From positions 1-25,159 of the forward strand of contig JAFQKO010000090.1 in the NCBI GenBank assembly GCA_017396865.1: 25,159 nucleotides of DNA. The letters are read 5' to 3'. Shown here in pieces: positions 1 to 8,379 of this stretch (its first letter is position 1; the number at the start of each line of letters is the position of its first letter). Source of the DNA: Clostridia bacterium. Lineage in GTDB: Bacteria; Bacillota_A; Clostridia; Oscillospirales; QAKW01. The notes under the pieces are model-generated. The model was not told the DNA's origin. It made no database searches and worked only from the letters and a program-made list of their open reading frames with translations. Position numbers and translations under genes: made by a program.

Positions 1-2552
1 CCCTGCTCCCAAACGTTGGAGGTGGCATTCAGCCCGTTCAGCAGGGTGCCGTTGGTCATGTCGCCGTAGGAGAAGGCGGTGGCACCGTTGGTATCGGCAA
101 TGCCGCAGTCCTCATAATAATAGCAGGTGGAGAAATCCCTCTTGCTTCCGGTACGGGAAAGGGCGGCACCGGAACCGTTGCGATCGGTGATGATACCGCT
201 GCTCCAGCAGTTGGTCATGATAATGTTGCCCTGACCCCAGCCGTTGAGACCGGCGGGGGATTTACCGGTAATGCTGCCGGTATTATAGCAGGAGGTGAAG
301 TTTGCGCCGCCGCGGGCAACGCCTGCGATACCCGCCGTGCCGTCGGTGGCACCGACGTTATGGGAGGTGATGTCTGCGCTGTTGCTGCAGCGGATAAAGG
401 TACAGGCATCGCCGTAGCCTGCGATGGCGCCGACACGGTTATCACCGACCACCGAGCCGCTTGCGATATGGACGTCCGTAAAGGTGGCGCCGTAGGCCTT
501 GCCGAAGAGACCGACACCGTCGCCCTGCTCGATGTTGATCTGCAGGTTATAGATCTTATAGCCCTGGCCGTTATAGGTGCCGCGGAAGGTATCCTCGAAG
601 TTTTGGGGCGAGATATTGGTCCCATAGGTACCGCCTGCGCTGGGGGTGAATGGCTTTGTAAGGGTAATATCGTTCGTTTGCAGCAGGGTCTTGCCGCTGA
701 AGGAGTTGCCTGCGGTAATGAGGTCGGCCATCTTTTGCAGGTCGGCTTCGCTGCTGATGGTATAGGTGGAGGCCGTTCCGTCGAAGCTTTGAATGTTTGC
801 GATTTCGGAGGAAGAGACGGCGTCCTTTTCCTCGGTGGAGGCGCTGATGGCAATGCTGTCGGTCGACCAGATGGAATCGAGGTACTTGGCGCGGTCGATC
901 AGGTATGCACGCAGGAATTCCACGTGCTCCTGATAGGTATCGCCGGTATCGTTGTAGTTGGAGTTGTCGGTGGAGTTGAGATTTTCCCAAAAGGTGAAGT
1001 TCATCGCCGCCGAGTCTTTGAGCATATTATAATATTCGGTAATGGTCTTGAGCTCGCTGCCTGCGGGGGAAGTCTCTTCCTTGGTGGTCATCTGAATCAG
1101 CGGATAGTAGATACTCTCCCATTCGGCATAGACCGTATTGAGAAAGCTTTCTTTTTTATAGAGATTTTTATAGATATAGTTCTTTTTGTTGGCGGCATAG
1201 ATACCGCTGCCGTCGGTGGAGTCGCCGGAAATATAGTTGCCCAGCGCATTGTCGTAGTCCCATACGGGGCCGCAGTAGCCAACGGTCGACTCGGTGTCGG
1301 AGGGCTTATAGTAATATTGGCTGGTGACGTCGGCATCGATATTTTTGGAGATCTCTTCGATGATATATTTACGGGCAAGGGAGGTCAGGTCGAAATATTC
1401 ATAGTAATACTTGCCGGTGGTGGGGCAGATGCCGTCGGCGGCAAAGACTGCGTCCTCAAACTCCTGGAAGTAGTTGGCGATGTAGTCCACCTGCGCGCGG
1501 GAGGCGTATTCCGGCTCTTTAATGACCACCGCTTGACCGCGGTCGGTCACAAAGCCGCTGGCCTCGGCGGTGTAGCGGTCGGCATAGTCCAGCTCCAGCA
1601 GGTAGCCGCCGGTGATGTCGGCGGGGTTGTTGGGAATCTCGTAGCCCTTGCGGGTGCCGGGGGTGGAGCCGTTGGCGGGCCCGAAGGTGGGATAATCCTC
1701 TAAATCCAGCTCGTTGACGTCCTGGGTGGAGTCCTCTAAGTTGTTGATCTCCACACGGTCGTCGTTGATGTGCACCTTCTCGGTGAGCTGATAGGTGCCG
1801 CGGTATTCGCCGTTGCAATAGAGATCTACGTAGGTGGAGAGGCCGGAGTTGGTCAGCCCTGCCGAATAAGCCATATCATAAACCAGGGCGTTACGGAAGA
1901 GGGAACGCTCTAAGTAGTTGGCCAGCAGGATCCAGGTCTTATTCTTGCCTGCGTCGCCCGTCAGGTCGGTCTTTTTGTCCAGCTTGATCTGGTATGGCTT
2001 CTTGGGACGGCTCCAGGTGGCGTTGCCGCGACCCTTGATCTCGCCGAGGGTGTTGTCGTACACTACGTTGCCGTCGGCGTCCAGCATCTTCATATAGCCG
2101 GATTCCTTATTGCCCTTCTTGGCATGGATATAGTCCATGTTGCCCGATTCGGTGGTGATATACATGGTGCCGACGTTGGCAGATTGCATCACCACAACGG
2201 GATAATCGGTGCCGTTGAGGTTGACGGTATGGCTGCCGGGGGTCAGCAGACCGACCGCTGCACCGTCGGTGAAGGTGGTGCCGTCGATGGAGCAGGAAAC
2301 GGCATTCTCCAGCCAGATCTGCAGATAGGTGGTATCACAGGTCGAGGGCATGAAGAGATAGTAGACGGCGTCGGTATCGTCGTACCACCATTTGACGGCA
2401 GAGATGGGGCGCTCCTCCTCTACCGCCTCGCCGACAATGGGCGAGGCCCAAAGGGCGGGCTCCTCGGCCGCCAAAGCAACTGCGGGCAGGCTGCCGATCA
2501 GCATAACCAGCACCGCTAACAGAGCGACCAGATTTCGAATTGTTCGTTTCAT
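1..2552 (-). CDS. Secreted CotH kinase-like protein with GLUG-type repeats (3' end outside window)
   Basis: This reading frame is open for 850 codons from ATG at 2552 to the window edge, so the C-terminus is missing. An AGGAGG ribosome site lies about 8 bases before the start. Residues 1-29 form a Sec signal peptide (basic start, Leu/Val-rich core, ALA-A cleavage region). The CotH-like core (about 130-480) has RGNATW, KPYQIKLDKK, LLANYLERS, YVDLYCNGEYRGTYQLTEK, GGYLLELD and WDYDNALGN. After about residue 590 come GLUG-type segments such as GTYNGQGYKIYNLQI and VGAIAGYGDACTF. The protein is closely similar throughout to the first 840 residues of the protein at 3845-8377, so a dockerin beyond the window edge is likely but unseen. 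CotH proteins of Bacillus spore coats are atypical protein kinases; here the signal peptide suggests action outside the cell. The substrate is unknown. The stretch GDSTDGSGIYAA is shared with the lipoprotein paralog at 11284-13131 rather than with its nearer neighbours. Confidence 0.9.
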   Translation of the reverse strand, partial: MKRTIRNLVALLAVLVMLIGSLPAVALAAEEPALWASPIVGEAVEEERPISAVKWWYDDTDAVYYLFMPSTCDTTYLQIWLENAVSCSIDGTTFTDGAAVGLLTPGSHTVNLNGTDYPVVVMQSANVGTMYITTESGNMDYIHAKKGNKESGYMKMLDADGNVVYDNTLGEIKGRGNATWSRPKKPYQIKLDKKTDLTGDAGKNKTWILLANYLERSLFRNALVYDMAYSAGLTNSGLSTYVDLYCNGEYRGTYQLTEKVHINDDRVEINNLEDSTQDVNELDLEDYPTFGPANGSTPGTRKGYEIPNNPADITGGYLLELDYADRYTAEASGFVTDRGQAVVIKEPEYASRAQVDYIANYFQEFEDAVFAADGICPTTGKYYYEYFDLTSLARKYIIEEISKNIDADVTSQYYYKPSDTESTVGYCGPVWDYDNALGNYISGDSTDGSGIYAANKKNYIYKNLYKKESFLNTVYAEWESIYYPLIQMTTKEETSPAGSELKTITEYYNMLKDSAAMNFTFWENLNSTDNSNYNDTGDTYQEHVEFLRAYLIDRAKYLDSIWSTDSIAISASTEEKDAVSSSEIANIQSFDGTASTYTISSEADLQKMADLITAGNSFSGKTLLQTNDITLTKPFTPSAGGTYGTNISPQNFEDTFRGTYNGQGYKIYNLQINIEQGDGVGLFGKAYGATFTDVHIASGSVVGDNRVGAIAGYGDACTFIRCSNSADITSHNVGATDGTAGIAGVARGGANFTSCYNTGSITGKSPAGLNGWGQGNIIMTNCWSSGIITDRNGSGAALSRTGSKRDFSTCYYYEDCGIADTNGATAFSYGDMTNGTLLNGLNATSNVWEQ

Positions 2553-2588
2553 AGCAAGACCTCCTGAAAAGATACTTATACAGTATAA

Positions 2589-2616
2589 ATTATACCATAA
2601 ATATTAATTGGAAGAA
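2589..2616 (-). promoter_or_regulatory. Extended -10 promoter of the CotH gene at 1-2552
   Basis: On the minus strand TATAAT (2594-2589) is preceded by TGG, giving an extended -10. The -35 position (2616-2611, TTCTTC, 16-bp spacer) is weak. The start codon follows about 37 bases after the -10, with AGGAGG in between. Confidence 0.7.
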
Positions 2617-2620
2617 AATG

Positions 2621-2649
2621 ACGAAATGAATACAAAACCAAACACAATG
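2621..2649 (-). promoter_or_regulatory. Upstream element shared by the three CotH-cluster promoters (copy 1)
   Basis: Read on the minus strand this holds CATTGTGTT, then TTTTGTA, then ATTTCGT, ending 4 bases before the -35 position. The same three blocks occur with identical spacing at 11072-11100 and, in the opposite direction, at 11141-11168. Binding of an activator or repressor is inferred from conservation only. Confidence 0.55.
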
Positions 2650-2650
2650 G

Positions 2651-2732
2651 GGACAACGAGTTATTTGGGCAGGGCATTCGCCTTGCATGAATTGATCCGC
2701 AAGCAAATCACGAATTGCCGCTACGCGGCATG
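2651..2732. repeat. Left 82-bp direct repeat flanking the palindrome array
   Basis: Matches 3706-3787 in the same orientation: 72 bases (2661-2732) with one mismatch, plus about 10 further bases with a few mismatches. It contains two small hairpins: a remnant of AGGGC-ATTC-GCCCT (one arm mismatched here, perfect in the right copy) and GCCGC-TAC-GCGGC. The 2733-2775 stretch that follows carries a further hairpin, GGAGGG...CCCTCC, absent from the right side. Confidence 0.85.
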
Positions 2733-2775
2733 GAGGGAGCGGAAATCCCTCCCCTACATCGCGGCACGGGCGACA

Positions 2776-3701
2776 CACCAAATCATTTGGGTACTTTGCC
2801 ACTCTGTTTGGTGTGTACCACCCAAATCATTTGGGTGCTTTGCCACTCTGTTTGGTGTGTACCACCCAAATCATTTGGGTACTTGCTCATTGGTTTGGAT
2901 TCAACCACCCAAACCATTTGGGTGGTTGCCCATCGGTTTGGCATTGACCACCCAAATCATTTGGGTGCTTTGCCACTCTGTTTGGTGTGTACCACCCAAA
3001 TCATTTGGGTACTTGCCCATCGGTTTGGCATTGACCACCCAAATCATTTGGGTGCCTATCCATCGGTATGGTGTCGACCACCCAAATCATTTGGGTGCTT
3101 GCCCATCGGTATGGCATTGACCACCCAAACCATTTGGGTGCCTATCTATCGGTATGGTGTCGACCACCCAAACCATTTGGGTACCTGCCCATCGGTTTGG
3201 CATTGACCACCCAAACCATTTGGGTGCCTATCCATCGGTATGGTGTCGACCACCCAAACCATTTGGGTACCTGCCCATCGGTATGGTGTCGACTACCCAA
3301 ATCATTTGGGTGCTTGTCCATTGGTATGGAACCGACCACCCAAATCATTTGGGTGCCTGCCCATCGGTTTGGCATTGACCACCCAAACCATTTGGGTACT
3401 TGCCCATTGGTATGGAACCGACCACCCAAACCATTTGGATGGTTTGCCACTCTGTTTGGTGTGTACCACCCAAATCATTTGGGTACTTGCCCATCGGTAT
3501 GGTGTCGACCACCCAAATCATTTGGGTATCTATCCATCGGTATGGTGTCGACCACCCAAATCATTTGGGTGCTTTGCCACTCTGTTTGGTGTCGACCACC
3601 CAAACCATTTGGGCGCTTGTCCATTGGTATGGAACCGACCACCCAAATCATTTGGGTACTTTGCCACTCTGTTTGGTGTGTACCACCCAAATCATTTGGG
3701 T
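2776..3701. repeat. Tandem array of 22 palindromes at 43/44-bp spacing, non-coding
   Basis: Twenty-two copies of ACCCAAA-[T/C]CA-TTTGGGT follow one another at 43 bp (15 steps) or 44 bp (6 steps). The 7-bp arms are perfect in all but three copies (first arm altered in unit 1 at 2776; second arm altered at 3424 and 3598). The main internal variation, T or C, falls in the 3-base centre. The linkers come in about four recurring types, distinguishable by cores such as CCACTCTGTTTGG, CCATCGGTTTGG, CCATCGGTATGG and CCATTGGTATGG; every 44-bp step carries the first type. Most linkers therefore contain a second small dyad, CCAT...ATGG. Long reading frames cross the array in several frames, but they follow from the 43-bp period and lack ribosome sites. 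With its flanks this fills 2553-3844, where I see no gene. Confidence 0.9.
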
Positions 3702-3705
3702 GGAG

Positions 3706-3787
3706 GGACACCGATTTATTTGGGCAGGGCATTCGCCCTGCATGAATTGATCCGCAAGCAAATCACGAATTGCCGCTACGCGGCATG
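3706..3787. repeat. Right 82-bp direct repeat flanking the palindrome array
   Basis: Second copy of the repeat at 2651-2732, in direct orientation. Here the AGGGC-ATTC-GCCCT hairpin is intact. It abuts the last palindrome on one side and the terminator at 3788 on the other, which suggests that array and flanks form one unit or arose by duplication of a flank. Confidence 0.85.
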
Positions 3788-3823
3788 AGAAAGCCCCGCA
3801 GGCCGAGGCCTGCGGGGCTTTCT
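3788..3823 (-). terminator. Strong hairpin terminator after the CotH-dockerin-nuclease gene
   Basis: Perfect 17-bp arms (3788-3804 and 3807-3823) rich in G and C and ending in a TTTCT run. It lies 21 bases beyond the stop codon at 3845 on the minus strand. The symmetry means that it could work in both directions and insulate the palindrome array. Confidence 0.85.
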
Positions 3824-3844
3824 ATTAGGTTCGGGTTTAACTGC

Positions 3845-6800
3845 TCACTCTAAGGTGAGCTCGGTATAGATGCCGTTATGGTCGGAGATATAGCCGCCCA
3901 TCAGCTTTTTATTGAGCACCTGATAGGTATCGGCCTGAATGCCGTTTTCGGAGATCATAATATAGTCGATGATATGACCCCGATCGGGGCCGGGATTATA
4001 GCCGCCGGTGGTGGGGGTGTTGTCGTAGTCCTTGCCCGCGATACTGCCGTTGATATCGACAAAGGAGCCGTTCACGGTATATTCCTTATAGCCGTTTGTA
4101 CTCGTTTCGGCATTGAAATCGCCCGAGAGGATGACGGGATACTCGGTGAAACCGCCCTGCTCGGCGGCACGTGCGGTGATCAAGGGAGCGGCGCCCGCGT
4201 GGAAGGTATCGGAGCCATGGAAATGGGAATTGAAGAACAGGAAGATCTTGCCGGTAGCCTTATCCTCCAGCTTGACCCAATTACAGATACGGTAATGGCT
4301 TGCACCCCAGCCCTTAGACTCTACCTCGGGGGTATCGGAGAGCCAGAAATAGCCCCGCGCCAGCTCGTTGTACTTAGCGGTCTTATAGAGGATGGGGGTG
4401 GATTCCAGGCTGGAGACGGCGCGGTATTGATTGAAGATGGTATACTCATTACCGCAATGGGCCTCCAAATAACTGAGCGACGTGGGAACGACCTCCTGCA
4501 GGCCGATGATATCGGGATCATATTCATCGAGCAGGGCCATCAGCCGCGGCATACGGTCGGTGAGCATTTTGTTTTCGCCGTCGTTGGCACAGCGGATGTT
4601 ATAGCTGATCATCTTGATGGAATTGGGATCGCGCGATTCCTCGGGCAGCGTGGCAACGGGCAGCGGCCCATTGAGATACTGCAGCAGGCGGATGGCATCG
4701 GGCATGGAGAAGCCATCGCCGTTGAGATCGGCGCCGTTGAGGTCGATCTCCTCCTCCCCGATCAGGTCGTTGAGATAGCGCAGGATCCGCAGGGCATCGG
4801 CCAGGCTGACAAGGAAGTCGCCGTTGGCATCGCCCCGCACCACGTTGCTTTTAGCAATGGCGGGGAACCGCTCGGTTTGCGTCCAAACAGCGGGGTCCAG
4901 CGTTTGGGGCAGCGCGGGATCGGTCAGCTCCACGTCGGTGAGGGCGGTGGCAGCCCCTTCCCCGCCGTGCCAATCCCAATAATAGGACTTGGCTTCGCCG
5001 TTATCGGCGATGGCGTGGCGGGCAGCACCATAGAGTGCGCCCACGTTGACGCATTGCTCCACCTTCCCGTAGTTGGCGGCGGTGATGCCTGCGGCAACCG
5101 CCTCGGGGGCAACGATGCGTGCATGGTTGATGCAGTTTTTAACGGTGCCGTTGTTGATGGCGGCGATGCCGCTTGCGGATTTTGAGCCCAGCACGTAGCC
5201 ATCGACGGTACAGCCGCTGATCTCGCCGCTGTTGAGCTTGACGATGCCGCCCGCTTCGGTACCGTAGGTAACGGTATCGCGGAGGGAGACCTCGATGACG
5301 CGGCCTTCGTTCTTGGCGCCGAAGATGCCGTTTGCGAAGCGGTTACCGCCCGCAAAGCTCAGCTTACGCACCTCGGCGGTTTTGGTGAGGCTTGTGAACA
5401 GCGGGGTATTCAGCCCATAGATGGTGAAGCTGAGGCCGTTCAGCGTGCCGCCGAAGGTACCGCCCGGCAGGGTGAGGGTGGCGGCGTCGATATCGGAGAG
5501 CAGGAAGAAATTGCTTCCTTGCAGCGTTTCACTGCGGGAGAGGGCCATCAGCTGCAGCAGATCACCGGTGGTGGCGATGAAATAGTTGCCCTTGCCGTTC
5601 CATTGCTGAATAGATACGGCATTGATCGAAAGCTGCAGGTCGATGACCATATTCTCGGTGACGCTGAAGGTGGTTTCGCTCGTTGCAACGCCGTTGACCT
5701 TAACGCTCTTGATAATGTTGCGGTAGGACGGCAGGGTATAGCTGCCCTCTGCGGTACGATATTGAATCGAGGTATCCAGCAGGGTATCTCCATGGTAGCG
5801 GTTGAGGGTGATGAACATCAGATTTTTCTGTTCGGGGGTTTTCAGAACGGGGTTGCTCTCCCCCTGCTCCCACACGACGGTGTGTCCATTCAGGCTTGCG
5901 AGGAGGCTGCCGTTGGTGAGGGAATCCGCATCGAAGGAGGCGGCGCCGTTGGGATCGGTCTCACCACAGCCTTCGTAATAATAGCAGGTGGAAAAATCCA
6001 GCACCGCATTGGTACGGACGAGGGCTTTGCCGTTGTTGCTGCGATCGGTGATGATCCCGCTGCTCCAGCAGTTGGTGAGGGAGACGTTGCCCTGACCCCA
6101 GCCGCTGAGACCGCCGGGGTTGCAGCCGTCGATCTTTCCCGTATTATAGCAGGATACAAACACCGCATTGCTGCGGGAAACGCCCGCCAAACCGCCGGTG
6201 CCGTCCTTGCCGTTGGTGTTGTCGGAGGTGATGGAGGCACCGTTGCTGCAGCGGGTGAAGGTACAGCCGTCGCCGTAGCCCGCGATGGAGCCGACGCGGT
6301 TATCGCCCATGATGGAGCCGCTTGCGATGTGGACGTCGGTAAAGGTGGCTGTATTGGCATAGGCGAACAAGCCGACGCCGTCGTTATCGGGCTGATTGAT
6401 CTGCAGGTTATGGATCTGATAGCCCTGGCCGTTATAGTTGCCCATGAATTTCAGGCCGCCGTTGCCTGCGGGGATAAATTCCTTGGTGAGGGTGATATCC
6501 GCCACCTGCAGCAGGGTGATATTCTGGAAGGTATAGCCTGCGCTGACCAGCTCGGCCATCTTGCGCAGATCGGCTTCGCTGCCGATGGCATAGGTATCGG
6601 CGGAGATGGTGCCGAAGGACTGAATGGAGACAAGCTCGGACTGCGCAGCCTCGGCTTGCACCGAAGGTGCGGTAATCCCGATGTTATCAATATCCCAGAC
6701 GGTATCGAGATAGGCGATCCGCCCGCTCAGGAAGCTCCGCACAAATTCCACGTGCTCTTCATAGGTATCGCCTGTATCATTATAGCTGGAGGTATCGACC

Positions 6801-8377
6801 GAGTTGATGTTCTCCCAATAGGTGAAGTTCATCGCTGCGGAATCCTTGAGCATATTATAATACTCGGTGATGGTGCGCAGCTCGCTGCCCTCGGGAGCAA
6901 CCGCATCCTGCGTGGTCATTACCATGAGCGGGCGGTAGTTGGCCTCCCACTCGGCATAGACGGCGTTGAGAAAGCTCTCTTTCTTATAGAGGTTCTTATA
7001 GATATAGTTCTTTTTGATGGCGGCATAAAGCCCTTCGGGCAGCAGCGTATTGCCTGTGCCGTGGTTGCCCATGGAGTTGTCGTAGTCCCAGATGGGGCCG
7101 CAGAAGCCAACGGTGGATTCTGTGTCGGAGGGCTTATAGTAATACTGGCTGGTGACGTCGGCATCGATATTTTTGGTGATCTCCTCGATGATATACTTTC
7201 TGGCCAGCGAGGTAAGATCGAAATATTCGTAATAATACTTGCCGCTCTTAGGGCAGATGCCGTCCTCGGCGAAGACTGCGTCCTCAAACTCCTGGAAGTA
7301 GTTTGCAATATAGTCCACCTGCGCGCGGGAGGCATATTCCGGCTCCTTGATGACCACCGCTTGCCCGCGGTCGGTAACAAAGCCGCTGGCCTCGGCGGTA
7401 TAGCGGTCGGGATGATCCAGCTCCAAAAGATAGCCGCCGGTGATATCCTCGGGGTTATTGGGGATCTCATAGCCCTTGCGGCTGCCCGCAACCGAGGCGT
7501 TGGCAGGGCCGAAGGTGGGATAATCCTCCAGATCCAGCTCGTTGACCTCTTGGGTGGAATCCTCCAAGTTATTGATCTCGATGCGGTCGTCGTTGATGTG
7601 CACCTTTTCGGTAAGCTGATAGGTGCCGCGATATTCGCCGTTGCAATAGAGATCCACATAGGTGGAAAGGCTGGTATTGGGCAGACCTGCGGTATAGGCC
7701 ATATCATAGATGACGGTATTGCGCATGAGGGAGCGCTCCAAATAGTTGGCGAGCAGGATCCAGGTCTTATTCTTGCCCGCATCCCCCGTCAGGTCGGTCT
7801 TTTTGTCCAATTTGATCTGATAGGGCTTTTTGGGGCGGCTCCAGGTGGCGTTGCCGCGGCCCTTGATCTCGGAAAGGGTGTTGTCGTAGACCACCTTGCC
7901 CTCGGCGTCCAGCATCTTCATGGCGCCGGATTCCTTGTTGCCCTTGGCTTTGTGGATGTAGTTCATGCTGCCCGATTCGGTGGTGATATACATCGTACCG
8001 ATGGAGGAGGACTGCATCACCACAACGGGGTAATCGGTGCCGTTGAGGTTGACGGTATGGCTGCCGAGGGTCAGCCCGACGGTTGCGCCGTCGGTGAAGG
8101 TGGTGCCGTCGATGGCGCAGGAAACGGCATTCTCCAGCCAGACCTGCAGATAAGAAGCATCGCAGGCGGTGGGCAGGAACAGATAATACACGGCATCGTC
8201 GTCATCGTACCACCACTTGATGGAGGAGATGGGGCGTTCTTCCGCCACGACATCCGCCTCGATGGGGGATACCCAAAGCGCAGGCTCATCGGCCGCAAGG
8301 GCAACGGCGGGCAGGCTGCCGAGCAGGGTGATCAGCAGCAGAAGGATCGCTGTCAGTTTATAAAAGGATCGTTTCAT
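3845..8377 (-). CDS. Secreted CotH kinase-like / GLUG repeats / dockerin / EEP nuclease-family fusion, 1510 aa
   Basis: Domains in order: Sec signal peptide (1-29); CotH-like core (about 128-480, with RGNATW 174-179, NYLERS 211-216, CNGEYRGTYQLTEK 245-258, WDYDNSMGN 430-438); two GLUG-type repeat regions (about 590-830 and 940-1150); type I dockerin (about 1182-1238) with two calcium loops, GDANGDFLVS and GADLNGDGFS; then an endonuclease/exonuclease/phosphatase domain (1254-1510). The last shows the family residues in order: N1260 (SYNIR), E1295 (QEV), H1385 (NSHFHG), D1420 and N1422 (GDFNA), D1471 (IDYI), D1499-H1500 (SDH), so it should be active on a phosphodiester or phosphomonoester; nucleic acid, lipid or inositol phosphate cannot be told apart. 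The dockerin should attach it to a cohesin scaffold outside the cell. The start follows the upstream CotH gene by 2 bp and its GGAG site lies inside that gene, so the two are translationally coupled. A dockerin inside the chain, followed by a phosphoesterase, is unusual. Confidence 0.93.
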   Translation of the reverse strand: MKRSFYKLTAILLLLITLLGSLPAVALAADEPALWVSPIEADVVAEERPISSIKWWYDDDDAVYYLFLPTACDASYLQVWLENAVSCAIDGTTFTDGATVGLTLGSHTVNLNGTDYPVVVMQSSSIGTMYITTESGSMNYIHKAKGNKESGAMKMLDAEGKVVYDNTLSEIKGRGNATWSRPKKPYQIKLDKKTDLTGDAGKNKTWILLANYLERSLMRNTVIYDMAYTAGLPNTSLSTYVDLYCNGEYRGTYQLTEKVHINDDRIEINNLEDSTQEVNELDLEDYPTFGPANASVAGSRKGYEIPNNPEDITGGYLLELDHPDRYTAEASGFVTDRGQAVVIKEPEYASRAQVDYIANYFQEFEDAVFAEDGICPKSGKYYYEYFDLTSLARKYIIEEITKNIDADVTSQYYYKPSDTESTVGFCGPIWDYDNSMGNHGTGNTLLPEGLYAAIKKNYIYKNLYKKESFLNAVYAEWEANYRPLMVMTTQDAVAPEGSELRTITEYYNMLKDSAAMNFTYWENINSVDTSSYNDTGDTYEEHVEFVRSFLSGRIAYLDTVWDIDNIGITAPSVQAEAAQSELVSIQSFGTISADTYAIGSEADLRKMAELVSAGYTFQNITLLQVADITLTKEFIPAGNGGLKFMGNYNGQGYQIHNLQINQPDNDGVGLFAYANTATFTDVHIASGSIMGDNRVGSIAGYGDGCTFTRCSNGASITSDNTNGKDGTGGLAGVSRSNAVFVSCYNTGKIDGCNPGGLSGWGQGNVSLTNCWSSGIITDRSNNGKALVRTNAVLDFSTCYYYEGCGETDPNGAASFDADSLTNGSLLASLNGHTVVWEQGESNPVLKTPEQKNLMFITLNRYHGDTLLDTSIQYRTAEGSYTLPSYRNIIKSVKVNGVATSETTFSVTENMVIDLQLSINAVSIQQWNGKGNYFIATTGDLLQLMALSRSETLQGSNFFLLSDIDAATLTLPGGTFGGTLNGLSFTIYGLNTPLFTSLTKTAEVRKLSFAGGNRFANGIFGAKNEGRVIEVSLRDTVTYGTEAGGIVKLNSGEISGCTVDGYVLGSKSASGIAAINNGTVKNCINHARIVAPEAVAAGITAANYGKVEQCVNVGALYGAARHAIADNGEAKSYYWDWHGGEGAATALTDVELTDPALPQTLDPAVWTQTERFPAIAKSNVVRGDANGDFLVSLADALRILRYLNDLIGEEEIDLNGADLNGDGFSMPDAIRLLQYLNGPLPVATLPEESRDPNSIKMISYNIRCANDGENKMLTDRMPRLMALLDEYDPDIIGLQEVVPTSLSYLEAHCGNEYTIFNQYRAVSSLESTPILYKTAKYNELARGYFWLSDTPEVESKGWGASHYRICNWVKLEDKATGKIFLFFNSHFHGSDTFHAGAAPLITARAAEQGGFTEYPVILSGDFNAETSTNGYKEYTVNGSFVDINGSIAGKDYDNTPTTGGYNPGPDRGHIIDYIMISENGIQADTYQVLNKKLMGGYISDHNGIYTELTLE

Positions 8378-8379
8378 AA

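Noticed and set aside
2776..3701. CRISPR array
   Set aside because: Spacing and palindromic repeats look similar, but the linkers recur in about four types instead of being unique, and no cas gene is present.
2608..3788. Several protein-coding frames of 70-225 residues through the array, on both strands
   Set aside because: A 43-bp period shifts phase by one each unit, so if one frame lacks stops all three do. The frames start in the middle of units and have no ribosome sites.
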